Assembly: GCA_026710825.1 (NCBI GenBank)
Contig: JAPOQH010000079.1
Span: forward strand, 1-44,840
DNA: 44,840 bases
Source: Chloroflexota bacterium
GTDB lineage: Bacteria; Chloroflexota; Dehalococcoidia; Lucifugimonadales; UBA3495
Direction of reading: 5' to 3'
The notes beneath the pieces were generated by a model. That model was not told where the DNA came from, did no database searches, and was given only the letters and a program-made list of their open reading frames with translations. Shown piece after piece: positions 25,778 through 34,781 of the stretch (position 1 is the stretch's first letter; each line of letters begins with the position of its first letter). Both the position numbers and the translations under genes were made by a program.

Positions 25778-27511
25778 TCAGGCGGTTTCGATACCAGCGG
25801 CGGTCTGAAGGCCGAGTTCTTCCACGGCCATCTCGCGCATGCGGAATTTCTGGATCTTGCCGGTGACGGTCATGGGGAATTCGTCGGCGATCCTGACGTA
25901 GCGCGGGACTTTGTAGTGGGCGATACGGCCGCGGCAGAACTCGCGGATGTCGTCCGTCGACGCGTCGGCGCCGGCCCGCAGCATCACCCACGCCATCACC
26001 TCTTCGCCGAAGCGTTCGTCGGGCACGCCGATCACCTGGACGTCGGCGACGTCGGGATGGGTGTACAGGAATTCCTCGATCTCCCGCGGGTAGATGTTTT
26101 CGCCGCCGCGGATGATCATGTCTTTGAGCCGGCCGGTGATTTTGTAGTAGCCGTCCTCGTCGGCGGTGGCGAGGTCTCCGGTGTGAAGCCACCCATCGGA
26201 GTCGATGGCGGCGGTGGTGGCTTCGGGCATGTTGAAGTAACCCTTCATCACCATGGTGCTGCGGGTCTGCAATTCGCCCTGTTCGCCGACGGCCACCTCG
26301 CGCTCGGTATCGGGGTCGATCAGGCGGACCTCCACCCCAGGCAGGACTTTCCCGACGGTGGACACGCGTCGTTCGATGGTGTCGTCGGCGAGGGTTTGAG
26401 TTACCACGGGTGACGCTTCGGTCTGGCCGTATGCGATGGTGATTCGGGATGCGCCCATGCGGTCGATCACTTCCCGCATGACCTCGATCGGGCAGGGTGA
26501 GCCGGCCATTATGCCGGTGCGGAGCGATCTCAGATCGAACTGGGCGAAATCGGGGTGGCCCAACTGCGCGATGAACATGGTCGGAACACCGTGCACGGCG
26601 GTGCAACTTTCCTGTTCCAGCGCCCGAAGGGTCTGGAGAGGGTCGAAGTACTCAGACGGAATCACCATGGTCGAGCCGTGGGTGACGCAGGCCAAGCTTC
26701 CCATCACGCAGCCGAAGCAGTGGTAGAACGGCACCGGTATGCAGAGGCGGTCGAGTTCCGTCATCTCCATGCAGTCGCCGACGTGCAGAGCGTTGGCCAG
26801 AAGGTTGTGATGGGTTAGCATCGCGCCTTTGGGATTGCCGGTGGTGCCGGACGTGTACTGGATGTTGATCACGTCGTCGGGTTGGCACTCGGCCTGGCGC
26901 GAACGGAGCGTGTCCGGGCTGACGGCGGCGCCTCGGACGGACAAGTCGTCCCAGCGCCACATTCCTGCCGGAGAGCTGGCCGAAGGATCGTCATGCGGCG
27001 GGATGAACACCACATGGCGCAGGTGAGGAAATTGTGAACTGGACAACTCACCCGGGTTTGAGTCACGGAGTTCCGGCACCAGTTCATTCACCATGGCGAC
27101 GTAGTCGGAGGTGCGGAACCGGCCGATGATCACCAGGGCATTGAGTTGCGCCTGCTCGATGAGGTACGCCAGTTCGTGGGTGCGATAGGCGGGGTTCACG
27201 GTCACGAGCACTGCGCCGATCTTGGCGGTGGCGTATTGGGTCAGCAGCCACTCGGTGTAGTTGGTCGCCCAGATGCCCACATGATGGCCTTTGGCGATGC
27301 CCAACGCCATGAAGCCCCTGGCAATCCGATCCACCTCGGCCTGGAATTGCAGGTATGTGAATCGCTCGCCCGAGGTGGCGTGAACTAAGACTTCTCGCTC
27401 CGGGAAACGGGCCGTCTGAGCATCAAGGGTGTCGCCAATGGTGCTATGGATATCGATGGTCTCAGCTATGATCCACCTTCCTGTAACGAAGACTAAAAAC
27501 CCACCATCCAC
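25778..27511 (-). CDS. AMP-forming acyl-CoA synthetase (FadD-like)
   Basis: The enzyme activates a carboxylic acid to acyl-CoA through an acyl-adenylate. Motifs are complete: the P-loop [40 protein letters not shown], the hinge [20 protein letters not shown] and the catalytic lysine in TVTGKIQKF near the C-terminus. The similarity pattern ([18 protein letters not shown]) is that of fatty-acyl or branched-acid CoA ligases. The start is problematic: GTG 27511 is the nearest conventional in-frame codon and overlaps the preceding gene by 19 nt with no ribosome binding site. The only good site, AGGAAGGTGG, lies just before an ATA at 27469, where the family homology begins. Length is 577 residues from 27511 or 563 from 27469. 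Confidence 0.92.
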   Translation of the reverse strand: MDGGFLVFVTGRWIIAETIDIHSTIGDTLDAQTARFPEREVLVHATSGERFTYLQFQAEVDRIARGFMALGIAKGHHVGIWATNYTEWLLTQYATAKIGAVLVTVNPAYRTHELAYLIEQAQLNALVIIGRFRTSDYVAMVNELVPELRDSNPGELSSSQFPHLRHVVFIPPHDDPSASSPAGMWRWDDLSVRGAAVSPDTLRSRQAECQPDDVINIQYTSGTTGNPKGAMLTHHNLLANALHVGDCMEMTELDRLCIPVPFYHCFGCVMGSLACVTHGSTMVIPSEYFDPLQTLRALEQESCTAVHGVPTMFIAQLGHPDFAQFDLRSLRTGIMAGSPCPIEVMREVIDRMGASRITIAYGQTEASPVVTQTLADDTIERRVSTVGKVLPGVEVRLIDPDTEREVAVGEQGELQTRSTMVMKGYFNMPEATTAAIDSDGWLHTGDLATADEDGYYKITGRLKDMIIRGGENIYPREIEEFLYTHPDVADVQVIGVPDERFGEEVMAWVMLRAGADASTDDIREFCRGRIAHYKVPRYVRIADEFPMTVTGKIQKFRMREMAVEELGLQTAAGIETA

Positions 27512-28344
27512 GCCGCAAATTTGTCGAGAAGGTCGGCGGCTCCGGACGCGCGAATCCGTCCGGAAGCGAGGGCGCCGGCCAGGTCGAGTCGCCCGTAAGC
27601 CAACAGCAGGTACGTATTGGCGTCGCAATCAACCGTGAGGTCCACGTCGCCCTGGTGCAGACCAGCGCCCGCGCGGGCGCGCTCAGGGGTCACCAACACG
27701 TCGATGGGGTCGGCATCGGAGAGGTTGAAACGAAAACTCACATCGTCGGACGGCGGCTGGTTCCGAGGGTTGTAGGCAGCCCGCAACCAGCTGGCTGACA
27801 TGCCGAGCAACACAGGGATCGCGTCGGGATGCAATGCCGCGTCGGGATCCAGGCCGCTGCGGATATCCCAGTCGTGGACGGCCAACTCCTGGATTCGCTG
27901 GCTGACATATTCGCGGGCCTTCATGGTGCCGCGGCGTGGGTGCCAGCAATCACACCGCCATTCGTCGCAGCTAAAGCTGTCGAGCAGTTGATGAAGCTGA
28001 CGGTAGTTCTCGGCAAAGGTCGGAATGAGGGAGTCGCCCAGCGAACGGGAATACTCGATGTCTGCGTCGGCGTTGGCGGCTGACATCGCCATATTATCGG
28101 ACGGTGCGGTGAAACCTGACGGCGGCGCAGAGTCGCCGGTGCGCGCGCGGGTCATGCTGGTGATCTGACGCTCGGCGCGGTTGGTTAGGTGTCCGGCCAC
28201 GTCGCGGATCGTCCACGCATCGCAGGCCGACTGAGTCGCCAACTGCGCATCGGACAGGCCATCCAGGAACTGGTACAGGCCGCGCGCCAGCGTGCCGATC
28301 ACCACCACCTCAGACCTGATTGCCGTTTCGTCGTATGAAACCAT
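27493..28344 (-). CDS. Mycothiol-dependent maleylpyruvate isomerase-like protein (DinB/MDMPI fold), paralogue B
   Basis: The 283-residue protein has an N-terminal DinB-like four-helix bundle: [19 protein letters not shown] (metal His about residue 53) and [15 protein letters not shown] (metal Glu and His, about 147-161). A C-terminal sterol-carrier-like domain contains [20 protein letters not shown]. This two-domain layout is that of the TIGR03083/MDMPI family, whose founding enzyme uses mycothiol; most members are uncharacterised metal-dependent thiol transferases or isomerases. ATG 28344 is preceded by GAGG. The neighbour at 28395-29246 is a paralogue of identical length. Its 3' end overlaps the possible start of the acyl-CoA synthetase. 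Confidence 0.87.
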   Translation of the reverse strand: MVSYDETAIRSEVVVIGTLARGLYQFLDGLSDAQLATQSACDAWTIRDVAGHLTNRAERQITSMTRARTGDSAPPSGFTAPSDNMAMSAANADADIEYSRSLGDSLIPTFAENYRQLHQLLDSFSCDEWRCDCWHPRRGTMKAREYVSQRIQELAVHDWDIRSGLDPDAALHPDAIPVLLGMSASWLRAAYNPRNQPPSDDVSFRFNLSDADPIDVLVTPERARAGAGLHQGDVDLTVDCDANTYLLLAYGRLDLAGALASGRIRASGAADLLDKFAAWMVGF

Positions 28345-28394
28345 GGGACCTCGATCTTGAATGAAATAAAAGGTATATGAGCAGGGATTCAGGC

Positions 28395-29246
28395 CTACAG
28401 GCCGCCGAACCACCGCCCCAGATTGCGCAACGCCACGTGGGCGATGGTTTCCGGAGACTGGGAAACGCTGATCCGTCCCGAGCGCTTGGCTACGTTCCAG
28501 TCGACGCGGTTGTAAAGGCAGAGCAGGTACATGCCGGCGTCGGCTCGAACGGTGAGGTCAGGCCGACGGTCGGCGGAGCACTCGGTCAACTCATAACTGT
28601 CGCCGGCGACGATCACGTCGTGCTGGAGAGTCGCGCCATTGGATGAACCGATGTCGAAACGGTAGGCCACCGGGGAGGATAGCGGAGCCGCGGGCCGGAA
28701 GCACAATTGGTACCACATCTCGGAGGCTGGCAGCAGCGCGACTGCGCCTTCGGGATCCAGGTCGCCGGTGCCGGCGCCGCCGGATCGAATGTCCCAATCG
28801 TGGATCACGAGTTCCTGGATGCGGAGGTCGACGTAGCTGTCCGCCGATATCGTGCCGCGGCGGCGGTGCCAGCACCCTATCGACCAGTCACTCCAACCCT
28901 GCAGCAAGTCGTCAAGTTCGCGGTAGTTCTGATCAAAATTGTCCAGCAGCGAATCTCCCCACTCGTTGCGGGTCTGCACGTTGCTGGTCGCGTTGGACTG
29001 CTGGACCTGGTCGGCGGAGGGCCGGTTCTCTTCGCCGGGAGGCGGGCCGCCCTGTCCGTCGCGACCCCTCAGCATCGCGTCGCGTTGGCGGGTCGCGCCG
29101 CCGGCCAGGTGGGCAGCGACGGTCCCCACGTCCCACTCAGAGCATGCGCTGGGTCCGTTCAGGGTGTCGGGAGCGGCTTCGGACAGGCGTCGATGAATGT
29201 CCCCTGAGAGCCTTTTAACCAGCGCGACCTTGGCGGCAATGTCCAT
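28395..29246 (-). CDS. Mycothiol-dependent maleylpyruvate isomerase-like protein (DinB/MDMPI fold), paralogue A
   Basis: This protein is also exactly 283 residues long. The bundle motifs are ACSEWDVGTVAAHLAGG and [15 protein letters not shown], and the C-terminal domain has DLTVRADAGMYLLCLYNR. The central block CWHRRRGTISADSYVDLRIQ aligns without gaps with [20 protein letters not shown] of paralogue B, showing an old tandem duplication: the cores are conserved and the rest has diverged. The three metal ligands (His, Glu, His) are kept in both, so both are probably active. ATG 29246 has GGAGG 9 nt upstream. The gene lies 50 nt before paralogue B on the same strand and a hairpin separates it from the surface-protein gene upstream. 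Confidence 0.87.
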   Translation of the reverse strand: MDIAAKVALVKRLSGDIHRRLSEAAPDTLNGPSACSEWDVGTVAAHLAGGATRQRDAMLRGRDGQGGPPPGEENRPSADQVQQSNATSNVQTRNEWGDSLLDNFDQNYRELDDLLQGWSDWSIGCWHRRRGTISADSYVDLRIQELVIHDWDIRSGGAGTGDLDPEGAVALLPASEMWYQLCFRPAAPLSSPVAYRFDIGSSNGATLQHDVIVAGDSYELTECSADRRPDLTVRADAGMYLLCLYNRVDWNVAKRSGRISVSQSPETIAHVALRNLGRWFGGL

Positions 29247-29322
29247 TTCAGTACGCCTCCGCAATTGGAATCTACATTTTGGTCGGCCCAGTTTACCACG
29301 CAGCGGGCGGCTCATAAGCGAA

Positions 29323-29343
29323 GGGCGGGTACTCGACCCGCCC
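29323..29343 (-). terminator. GGGCGGGT hairpin downstream of the surface-protein gene
   Basis: GGGCGGGT (29323-29330) and ACCCGCCC (29336-29343) form a perfect 8-bp stem with a 5-nt loop, 23 nt beyond the stop of the gene at 29367-30143. There is no U-tract. The arm resembles the other GGGGCG hairpins of the window. Confidence 0.6.
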
Positions 29344-29366
29344 CAAGGAGAACGCGTTGGGATCGA

Positions 29367-30143
29367 TTATTGCCAGGTCAATCGCCGCCGGTATAGCAGC
29401 AACGACACACCGGTCGTGATTATCAACAATCCCAGGACGATCACGAATCCCGGCAAGAGCGGCATTCCCCCGTAACTAACCGTATTCAGGTAGGATTGGG
29501 CCGATCCGGACGGGACCAAACCGAGTTCGGTGGCTGACGGCACGGTCAAGTCCGTGGTCCCCCCGCCGGTCGTGGTTTGGGAACCGGTTCCAGGAGCGGA
29601 ACCAGTAGCGCCACCGGTCGTCGCGCTTTCAGCATCGCCGGAGGTTGAGCCAGTGGCCGTAGCGCCGGTGGCTGAGCCTGCGGTTGGGCTGGAGGGATTT
29701 TGCCCGTTGGCAACAGGCAGATCGACGAAATTCAGGTCCAACACGCGAGTTTCACCCTGGCCGCGGAACAAGACGTCCTGGTCGGCCTCGACTCGATCGG
29801 CCTCGTCAAACAACCAGAAGGTGACCATCCTGCCAGCGGGGCGGACCTGCCCTGGTTCCACCCTGACCTGGTATATGCCGTCTTTGCCGGTGATGACGGG
29901 TTCCGTCTGGTAGCCGTCTTCGCAACCGCCCAGGCAAGCGACCAACGCGACGCCGGAGGGAGCGGCGCGGTTATCAGCGTACGCGTGTCCCTCGAAAACT
30001 TCCCAGTCGCTGTTGACGTTGGACGCCTTGGGTTCGTCGGGTCCCGCAGCCAGGGATGCCAGCAATGTGGCCAGCAGCAAGACTCCGGCCACGGTGGTCG
30101 TCAATGTTCGTTTGTCGATGTATCGCGAAATCAAAGTATTCAT
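29367..30143 (-). CDS. Exported surface protein with a C-terminal membrane anchor
   Basis: The 258-residue protein has an N-terminal signal sequence (hydrophobic about 15-34) and a small beta domain (about 45-142). That domain resembles carboxypeptidase-regulatory or SdrD-B/CNA-B modules, with VALVACLGGCEDGY, GKDGIYQVRVEPGQVRPAG and VLDLNFVDLPV. A Gly/Ser/Thr/Ala stalk follows (about 145-200, with GATATGSTSG-like repeats), then a transmembrane helix (about 228-250) ending in a YRRR tail. The design is that of a stalked domain held on the outer face of the membrane. There is no LPXTG motif; LLPGF before the helix is only a faint resemblance. I cannot name a function. The ATG has GGGAGC upstream. 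Confidence 0.75.
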   Translation of the reverse strand: MNTLISRYIDKRTLTTTVAGVLLLATLLASLAAGPDEPKASNVNSDWEVFEGHAYADNRAAPSGVALVACLGGCEDGYQTEPVITGKDGIYQVRVEPGQVRPAGRMVTFWLFDEADRVEADQDVLFRGQGETRVLDLNFVDLPVANGQNPSSPTAGSATGATATGSTSGDAESATTGGATGSAPGTGSQTTTGGGTTDLTVPSATELGLVPSGSAQSYLNTVSYGGMPLLPGFVIVLGLLIITTGVSLLLYRRRLTWQ

Positions 30144-30342
30144 GGCCCCGCTCCCACTGGAATTTTTGGCTGAATGTTAGCCCCCAACACGAAGGGAACA
30201 GTGGCTTAAATGTTACCCGTCGAGAAGCGGCAACGCGCAGAAAAACATAGGCAGATTTTTGGAATTTTTTTCATTTTGCAACATCCAGGGTTTCCGATGC
30301 GCCATTTCGTGAGAGCAGTTCGGTGGTGTGGGTCCTGTACTC

Positions 30343-30371
30343 TTGTCACTGGGTGATCTTTACGTTACGCT
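30343..30371 (+). promoter_or_regulatory. Candidate promoter of the oppDF unit
   Basis: TTGTCA (30343-30348) is followed after 17 nt by TACGCT (30366-30371), 25 nt before the start codon. The -35 is good and the -10 poor. The 250-nt divergent gap also has an AT-rich core (30240-30290). Confidence 0.35.
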
Positions 30372-30395
30372 ACGCCGGCGATTGGAGGGTTATCC

Positions 30396-31409
30396 ATGGT
30401 AGCTGCTGACACTCGTCCGATTCTGGAAGTAAAGGACCTGCGAACGTATTTCCACACGCGCACCGGCGTGGTGAAAGCGGTGGATGGCGTTAACTTTGAG
30501 CTGTATCCGGGGGAGACCCTGGGTGTGGTGGGCGAATCCGGTTCCGGCAAGAGCATGACGTCCCTGTCCATAATGGGATTAGTGCCGCAACCTGCCGGAC
30601 GCATCGAGGAAGGATCGCAAATCCTCTATCGGGGTGAGAACCTGCTTGAGAAATCCGCCTCGGAAATGCGTCAGATTCGTGGCAAGGAAATCTGCATGAT
30701 TCTGCAGGACCCGATGACCTCGCTCAATCCGGTGTACACCGTGGGCAACCAGGTGATCGAGACCCTGCGGCAGAACGACGATGACCAACGCAGCACCAGC
30801 CTGAAGGAAAAGGCCATCGAGCTGCTCTCCAAGGTGAAAATACCGGCGCCGGACAGCCGGTTCTCCAACTTCCCTCACCAGATGTCCGGCGGGATGCGAC
30901 AGCGCGTGGTGGGCGCCATTGCCATGGCGGGAGCGCCCAACGTTTTGATCGCCGACGAGGCGACGACGTCGCTGGACGCGACCATCCAATACCAGTACCT
31001 GTCCCTGCTGAAAGAATTGCAGGAAGAGACTGGCATGGCGATCATATTCGTTACCCACGACTTTGGCATCGTGGCGAAGATGTGCGACCGGGTGGCCGTC
31101 ATGTACGCGGGGCGAATTGCGGAGATCGCGGACGTTCGTGAACTGTTCAACAACCCGCAGCATCCCTACACAGAGGCGTTGATGCGATCGGTGCCCAACG
31201 TAGACGAGGACATCGACTTCCTGTACTCCATTGAGGGGCAGCCACCGGCGCTGGACAACCTGCCGCCGGGTTGCACATTCGCCGACAGGTGCCCATACGT
31301 TTTCGACAAATGCTTGGAAGAGTTTCCGCCGGCGGTGGCCAGCGACGCGCGCCACATTGCAACCTGCTGGCGGTTGATTCCCGAATTCGCCAATCAGGAG
31401 GCTCGCTGA
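30396..31409 (+). CDS. Oligopeptide/dipeptide ABC transporter ATPase, OppD/DppD type
   Basis: This 337-residue ATPase energises import of peptides or other solutes by a nickel/peptide/opine-class ABC transporter. Walker A is GESGSGKS (about residues 47-54), the Q-loop LQDPMTSLNPVYTVG (about 106-120), the signature MSGGMRQRV (about 163-171) and Walker B VLIADEATTSLD (about 185-196). The C-terminal extension characteristic of OppD/DppD carries CTFADRCPY and a further Cys (DKC, about 310-325), a possible Fe-S site in this family. GGAGGG stands 6-7 nt before ATG 30396. The stop overlaps the start of the OppF gene (TGATG). Permease and binding-protein genes are absent on both sides. Confidence 0.94.
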   Translation: MVAADTRPILEVKDLRTYFHTRTGVVKAVDGVNFELYPGETLGVVGESGSGKSMTSLSIMGLVPQPAGRIEEGSQILYRGENLLEKSASEMRQIRGKEICMILQDPMTSLNPVYTVGNQVIETLRQNDDDQRSTSLKEKAIELLSKVKIPAPDSRFSNFPHQMSGGMRQRVVGAIAMAGAPNVLIADEATTSLDATIQYQYLSLLKELQEETGMAIIFVTHDFGIVAKMCDRVAVMYAGRIAEIADVRELFNNPQHPYTEALMRSVPNVDEDIDFLYSIEGQPPALDNLPPGCTFADRCPYVFDKCLEEFPPAVASDARHIATCWRLIPEFANQEAR

Positions 31410-32422
31410 TGACCCAGGCTGTAAGCGACGCTGCCACGCCGTCCACCAATGGCAATGGCAACTCGATCATCGAGCTGGAGAACATCCGGAAATATTTCCC
31501 GATCACCCGCGGGGTGTTGTTGCGGAGGCTGGTCGGCGAAGTGAAGGCTGTTGACGGCGTGTCCTTCCAGATAAAGGAAGGCGAGACCTACAGCCTGGTC
31601 GGAGAATCCGGATGTGGGAAGACGACCACGGCCCGCATGGTGTTGCAGGTTGAAACGCCCAGCGAAGGCGTGATGAAATTCAACGGGAAGGATGCCAGCA
31701 GGTTCACGGGCCCGGAGCGGCGGGAGTATCGCGCTTCGGTGCAGGCGGTATTCCAGGATCCGTGGAGTTCGTTGAATCCGCGGATGCGGGTTGGCTCCAT
31801 CATATTGGAACCGCTGCTGACCAACCAGCCCATGGGAAAGCACGAAGCCCAGGAACACCTACAAACACTATTGAGGGATGTGGGACTGCGGCAAGCGCAG
31901 GGCGAGTATTACCCGCACGAGTTCAGCGGCGGCCAGCGTCAGCGCATCGCGATTGCACGCGCACTGTCCCTGCGGCCCAAGCTGATCGTGCTGGACGAAC
32001 CCGTATCGGCATTGGACGTATCAATTCGAGCGCAGATCATGAACCTGCTCAGGCAGTTGCAGGATCAGTACGGCGTGAGTTTCCTGTTGATCGCGCACAA
32101 CCTCGCCACGGTGAGGTACATGAGCCACCAGGTGGGCGTGATGTATCTGGGCCGCATGGTGGAACAGGCTCCGGTGCGGGAGTTGTTCTCCAATCCCAGC
32201 CACCCGTACACGAAGGCGCTGATCGCGGCGTCGCTGCCGTCGCATCCCGACATCGAGCGGGAAGAGATGGTGATTTCGGGTGAGGTGCCGTCGCCGTTGA
32301 ATCCGCCATCGGGTTGCCACTTCCATCCACGATGCCCGATGGTGATGGAACGATGCTCGGTGGACGATCCGGTATTGCGGCAGCTATCGCCGATTCACGA
32401 GGTGGCCTGCCACCTGTTTTAA
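31409..32422 (+). CDS. Oligopeptide/dipeptide ABC transporter ATPase, OppF/DppF type
   Basis: This is the second ATPase of the heterodimer, also 337 residues. Walker A is GESGCGKTT (about residues 62-70), the Q-loop VFQDPWSSLNPRM (about 112-124), the signature FSGGQRQRI (about 170-178) and Walker B LIVLDEPVSALD (about 192-203). The C-terminal oligopeptide-binding extension has GCHFHPRCPM and a final HEVACHLF. ATG 31409 overlaps the OppD stop and has AGGAGG (31396-31401) 7 nt upstream; the longer frame from 31271 lies within oppD and is rejected. The zinc-ribbon/glycosyltransferase gene begins only 6 nt after its stop, so all three are likely cotranscribed. Confidence 0.94.
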   Translation: MTQAVSDAATPSTNGNGNSIIELENIRKYFPITRGVLLRRLVGEVKAVDGVSFQIKEGETYSLVGESGCGKTTTARMVLQVETPSEGVMKFNGKDASRFTGPERREYRASVQAVFQDPWSSLNPRMRVGSIILEPLLTNQPMGKHEAQEHLQTLLRDVGLRQAQGEYYPHEFSGGQRQRIAIARALSLRPKLIVLDEPVSALDVSIRAQIMNLLRQLQDQYGVSFLLIAHNLATVRYMSHQVGVMYLGRMVEQAPVRELFSNPSHPYTKALIAASLPSHPDIEREEMVISGEVPSPLNPPSGCHFHPRCPMVMERCSVDDPVLRQLSPIHEVACHLF

Positions 32423-32428
32423 CCCAGG

Positions 32429-34774
32429 ATGGTCCCCGACTGGGTTTGCGCCCGGTGCGGCGCGATTCGGCATACGCCGGAGGGCGTGTGCCCGGCGTGC
32501 GGCTTCGCTGAGATAGCTGAGGATCCGCCTGACGCCCCGATAAAACCTCCGGGGGCGCCTTCACGATGCCCTCACTGCGGGGCGAATTTCGGCTGGACCA
32601 AGCCCGATTGCGCAGAATGCGGCAGGCGGGGGTATGCAGTGTGCGCAAGTTGTGGCGTGGCCAACTTGGCAGGGCACCGGTACTGCGTTTATTGCGGAGC
32701 GGGGATCAGGCAGAGGGGCAGGGAGCAGGTAGCCAGCGGCACAAGGTCGACGCTGCGCAATCCGTTGGCCAAGATCGCAGGGTTAGCGAATCAGGCCATT
32801 CCCGAGGCATTCCTAACATTCCTGTTGCCGTTCGGTCTGCTGGGCCTGGTTGCGGCCCAATTGGTCTTCGGCACCGGTGATCACCATGATCTCCCGGGTT
32901 TTGGGGTGTTTGCGATCCTGGTTGGCATTGGAGCCATTGCTGTATGGGCGGCCACGGTCGGGCGTCGGATGATCCCCGCCGAAGAGTTGCGCAGTCAGGC
33001 AGCCACCACGGACGGTGCCCGTGTTGACGGGTCTGGACATGGGCTCCCAAGAACGCTCGTCCTCGTCGCCGGCGTGGTCATGCTGGCGGTTTTGCTTTTC
33101 AGGGTCGTCAGCGGGAGCGACAACACCTGGGACGTGGGGCTATGGGTGGCGTCAATCGCGGCGTGTGGCGCGTATTTCTTGCCTGCAGAGAGTTGGCGGG
33201 TTAGCAGGCGGCGACGGGTCGAATCGATCGAGCGCTTACGCGGATTCGTCGCACGGCATTGGTGGGGCATCCTGCTGTTGTTGGCGATATTGGCGATTTA
33301 CTGCGCCATCACCATCCCAAATCTGACGGCGTGGCGCTACGCGGCCCTGGGCGACGAATACCTGTTTTACGAGCACGCCAGAGGAATCTTGGCTAGCGGC
33401 ACAGCGATACCGTTCAGCCAAGAGGGCGTGTACGAACATCATCCGGTAATGAACACTGTCTACAAAGCCGTGTGGATGAGCATATTCGGAGACGGTCATT
33501 TCGGATGGAAAATGACTGGAGTCGCCAGCATGGCGCTGTCGATAACCGGTCTGTACGTATTAGGGAACTTGCTCGGCGGCCGAGGCGCCGCGATTGCCGC
33601 CGCAGGTTTTTTGGCGGCCAGCCACTATCTGTTCGGTCTCTTGAATGGCGGGTACAACCATCTGGATGCGCTACCCGTCACGATTTGGACGTTGGCGGCC
33701 TTTGTTATAGGAGTGAGGCGTAAAGATCCCAGATTTCTGTTTCTGGCCGGCGTTGGCGTGGGGCTTGGATTCTACTTTCACTATTCGGCGCGCATCGTCG
33801 GGCCGGTGATGCTTTTGGCCGCTCTCGTCGCTGTCAATCCGCGCGAGTACCTTCGACTCTGGCCGGTGATCCCAGGGTTCTTGCTGACGGTGTGGCCCAC
33901 GCTCCTGCTGGCGCAGGAGGAAATCCTGACCAAGATGCTGTCTCAGACTGCGGCGGGGTACTCCGAGAACATCGTCGGTCCAATCGGGGAACGTCTGCTT
34001 ACCAACATCAAACTGAACCTGGCAGCATTTCATTTCAACACAGCGTCGCACACGTATGCAGGCGGACCCTTGCTAGACCCGATAACGGGCGCACTGGCCG
34101 CCATCGGCGTAGCCCTGGCCGTTGGCACGCTGGACAGGCTGTCCTCCAAGTTGTGCCTGATCTGGCTGGCGGTCGCGTTTCTCGCGACCGGATTGCCCTC
34201 GCCGTATCCCACGACCGCGGTCACCCGCCTGTTCCCCATGGTACCGCCGCTGGCTTTGCTGTCGGGACTGGCGATCCCCGCCGGCTATGCCCTGGTGGCG
34301 GAGTCGATGGGGAAATTTTCGGTCAAGTTGGTCCCAATCATGATCCCCATAGGGTTGGTCGGCCTTTTGGGTGCGACTCTCGCACTGAACCAATACCGCG
34401 CATTGGAGGGCACCCACGAGGTTTTCCACTACACGCGCGATTCACTGGCGATTGGGGCGTCCCGTTCGCCTCACTGCGATGCCCAGTCGGACAGTACGCA
34501 GTTCGTGGGGGTGCATCCCGAATCCACGCTCAGAAAGGCCATCCGCAGTTATGATCCGGATGGGGTCCAACCTACGGTGATCCCTTTTTTAGAGTTCGAT
34601 ATTGGCCAACCACTGCCGGGTGCCGCGTGTGTAATCATCCCTGACAGCGAGAGCCGTCAAGCCCGGTGGATGATGGCCCAGCTGCAGGAAAGATACCCGA
34701 GCGGGACGTTCTACACGTACACTTCACCGTCGATGAAAAGCAGGGTGGAATATTTCCACATCCCGCGAAGCTGA
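32429..34774 (+). CDS. Zinc-ribbon / GT39-like integral membrane glycosyltransferase fusion
   Basis: The 781-residue protein starts with cytoplasmic zinc ribbons: CARC...CPAC (about residues 7-24), CPHC...CAEC (about 47-64) and CASC...CYC-type CVYC (about 71-90). These are followed by about 14 hydrophobic helices. After the fourth helix, near residue 308, GDEYLFYEHARG matches the acidic first-loop motif of GT39/PMT/ArnT-type enzymes, which use polyprenyl-phosphate sugars; the next block (HHPVMNTVYKAVW and GDGHFGWKM) also fits. The last 110 residues are a soluble extracytoplasmic tail. The acceptor is unknown. ATG 32429 follows oppF by 6 nt and its own ribosome site is weak, suggesting coupling. 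The fusion of zinc ribbons to such a transferase is unusual. Confidence 0.8.
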   Translation: MVPDWVCARCGAIRHTPEGVCPACGFAEIAEDPPDAPIKPPGAPSRCPHCGANFGWTKPDCAECGRRGYAVCASCGVANLAGHRYCVYCGAGIRQRGREQVASGTRSTLRNPLAKIAGLANQAIPEAFLTFLLPFGLLGLVAAQLVFGTGDHHDLPGFGVFAILVGIGAIAVWAATVGRRMIPAEELRSQAATTDGARVDGSGHGLPRTLVLVAGVVMLAVLLFRVVSGSDNTWDVGLWVASIAACGAYFLPAESWRVSRRRRVESIERLRGFVARHWWGILLLLAILAIYCAITIPNLTAWRYAALGDEYLFYEHARGILASGTAIPFSQEGVYEHHPVMNTVYKAVWMSIFGDGHFGWKMTGVASMALSITGLYVLGNLLGGRGAAIAAAGFLAASHYLFGLLNGGYNHLDALPVTIWTLAAFVIGVRRKDPRFLFLAGVGVGLGFYFHYSARIVGPVMLLAALVAVNPREYLRLWPVIPGFLLTVWPTLLLAQEEILTKMLSQTAAGYSENIVGPIGERLLTNIKLNLAAFHFNTASHTYAGGPLLDPITGALAAIGVALAVGTLDRLSSKLCLIWLAVAFLATGLPSPYPTTAVTRLFPMVPPLALLSGLAIPAGYALVAESMGKFSVKLVPIMIPIGLVGLLGATLALNQYRALEGTHEVFHYTRDSLAIGASRSPHCDAQSDSTQFVGVHPESTLRKAIRSYDPDGVQPTVIPFLEFDIGQPLPGAACVIIPDSESRQARWMMAQLQERYPSGTFYTYTSPSMKSRVEYFHIPRS

Positions 34775-34781
34775 CCCACCT

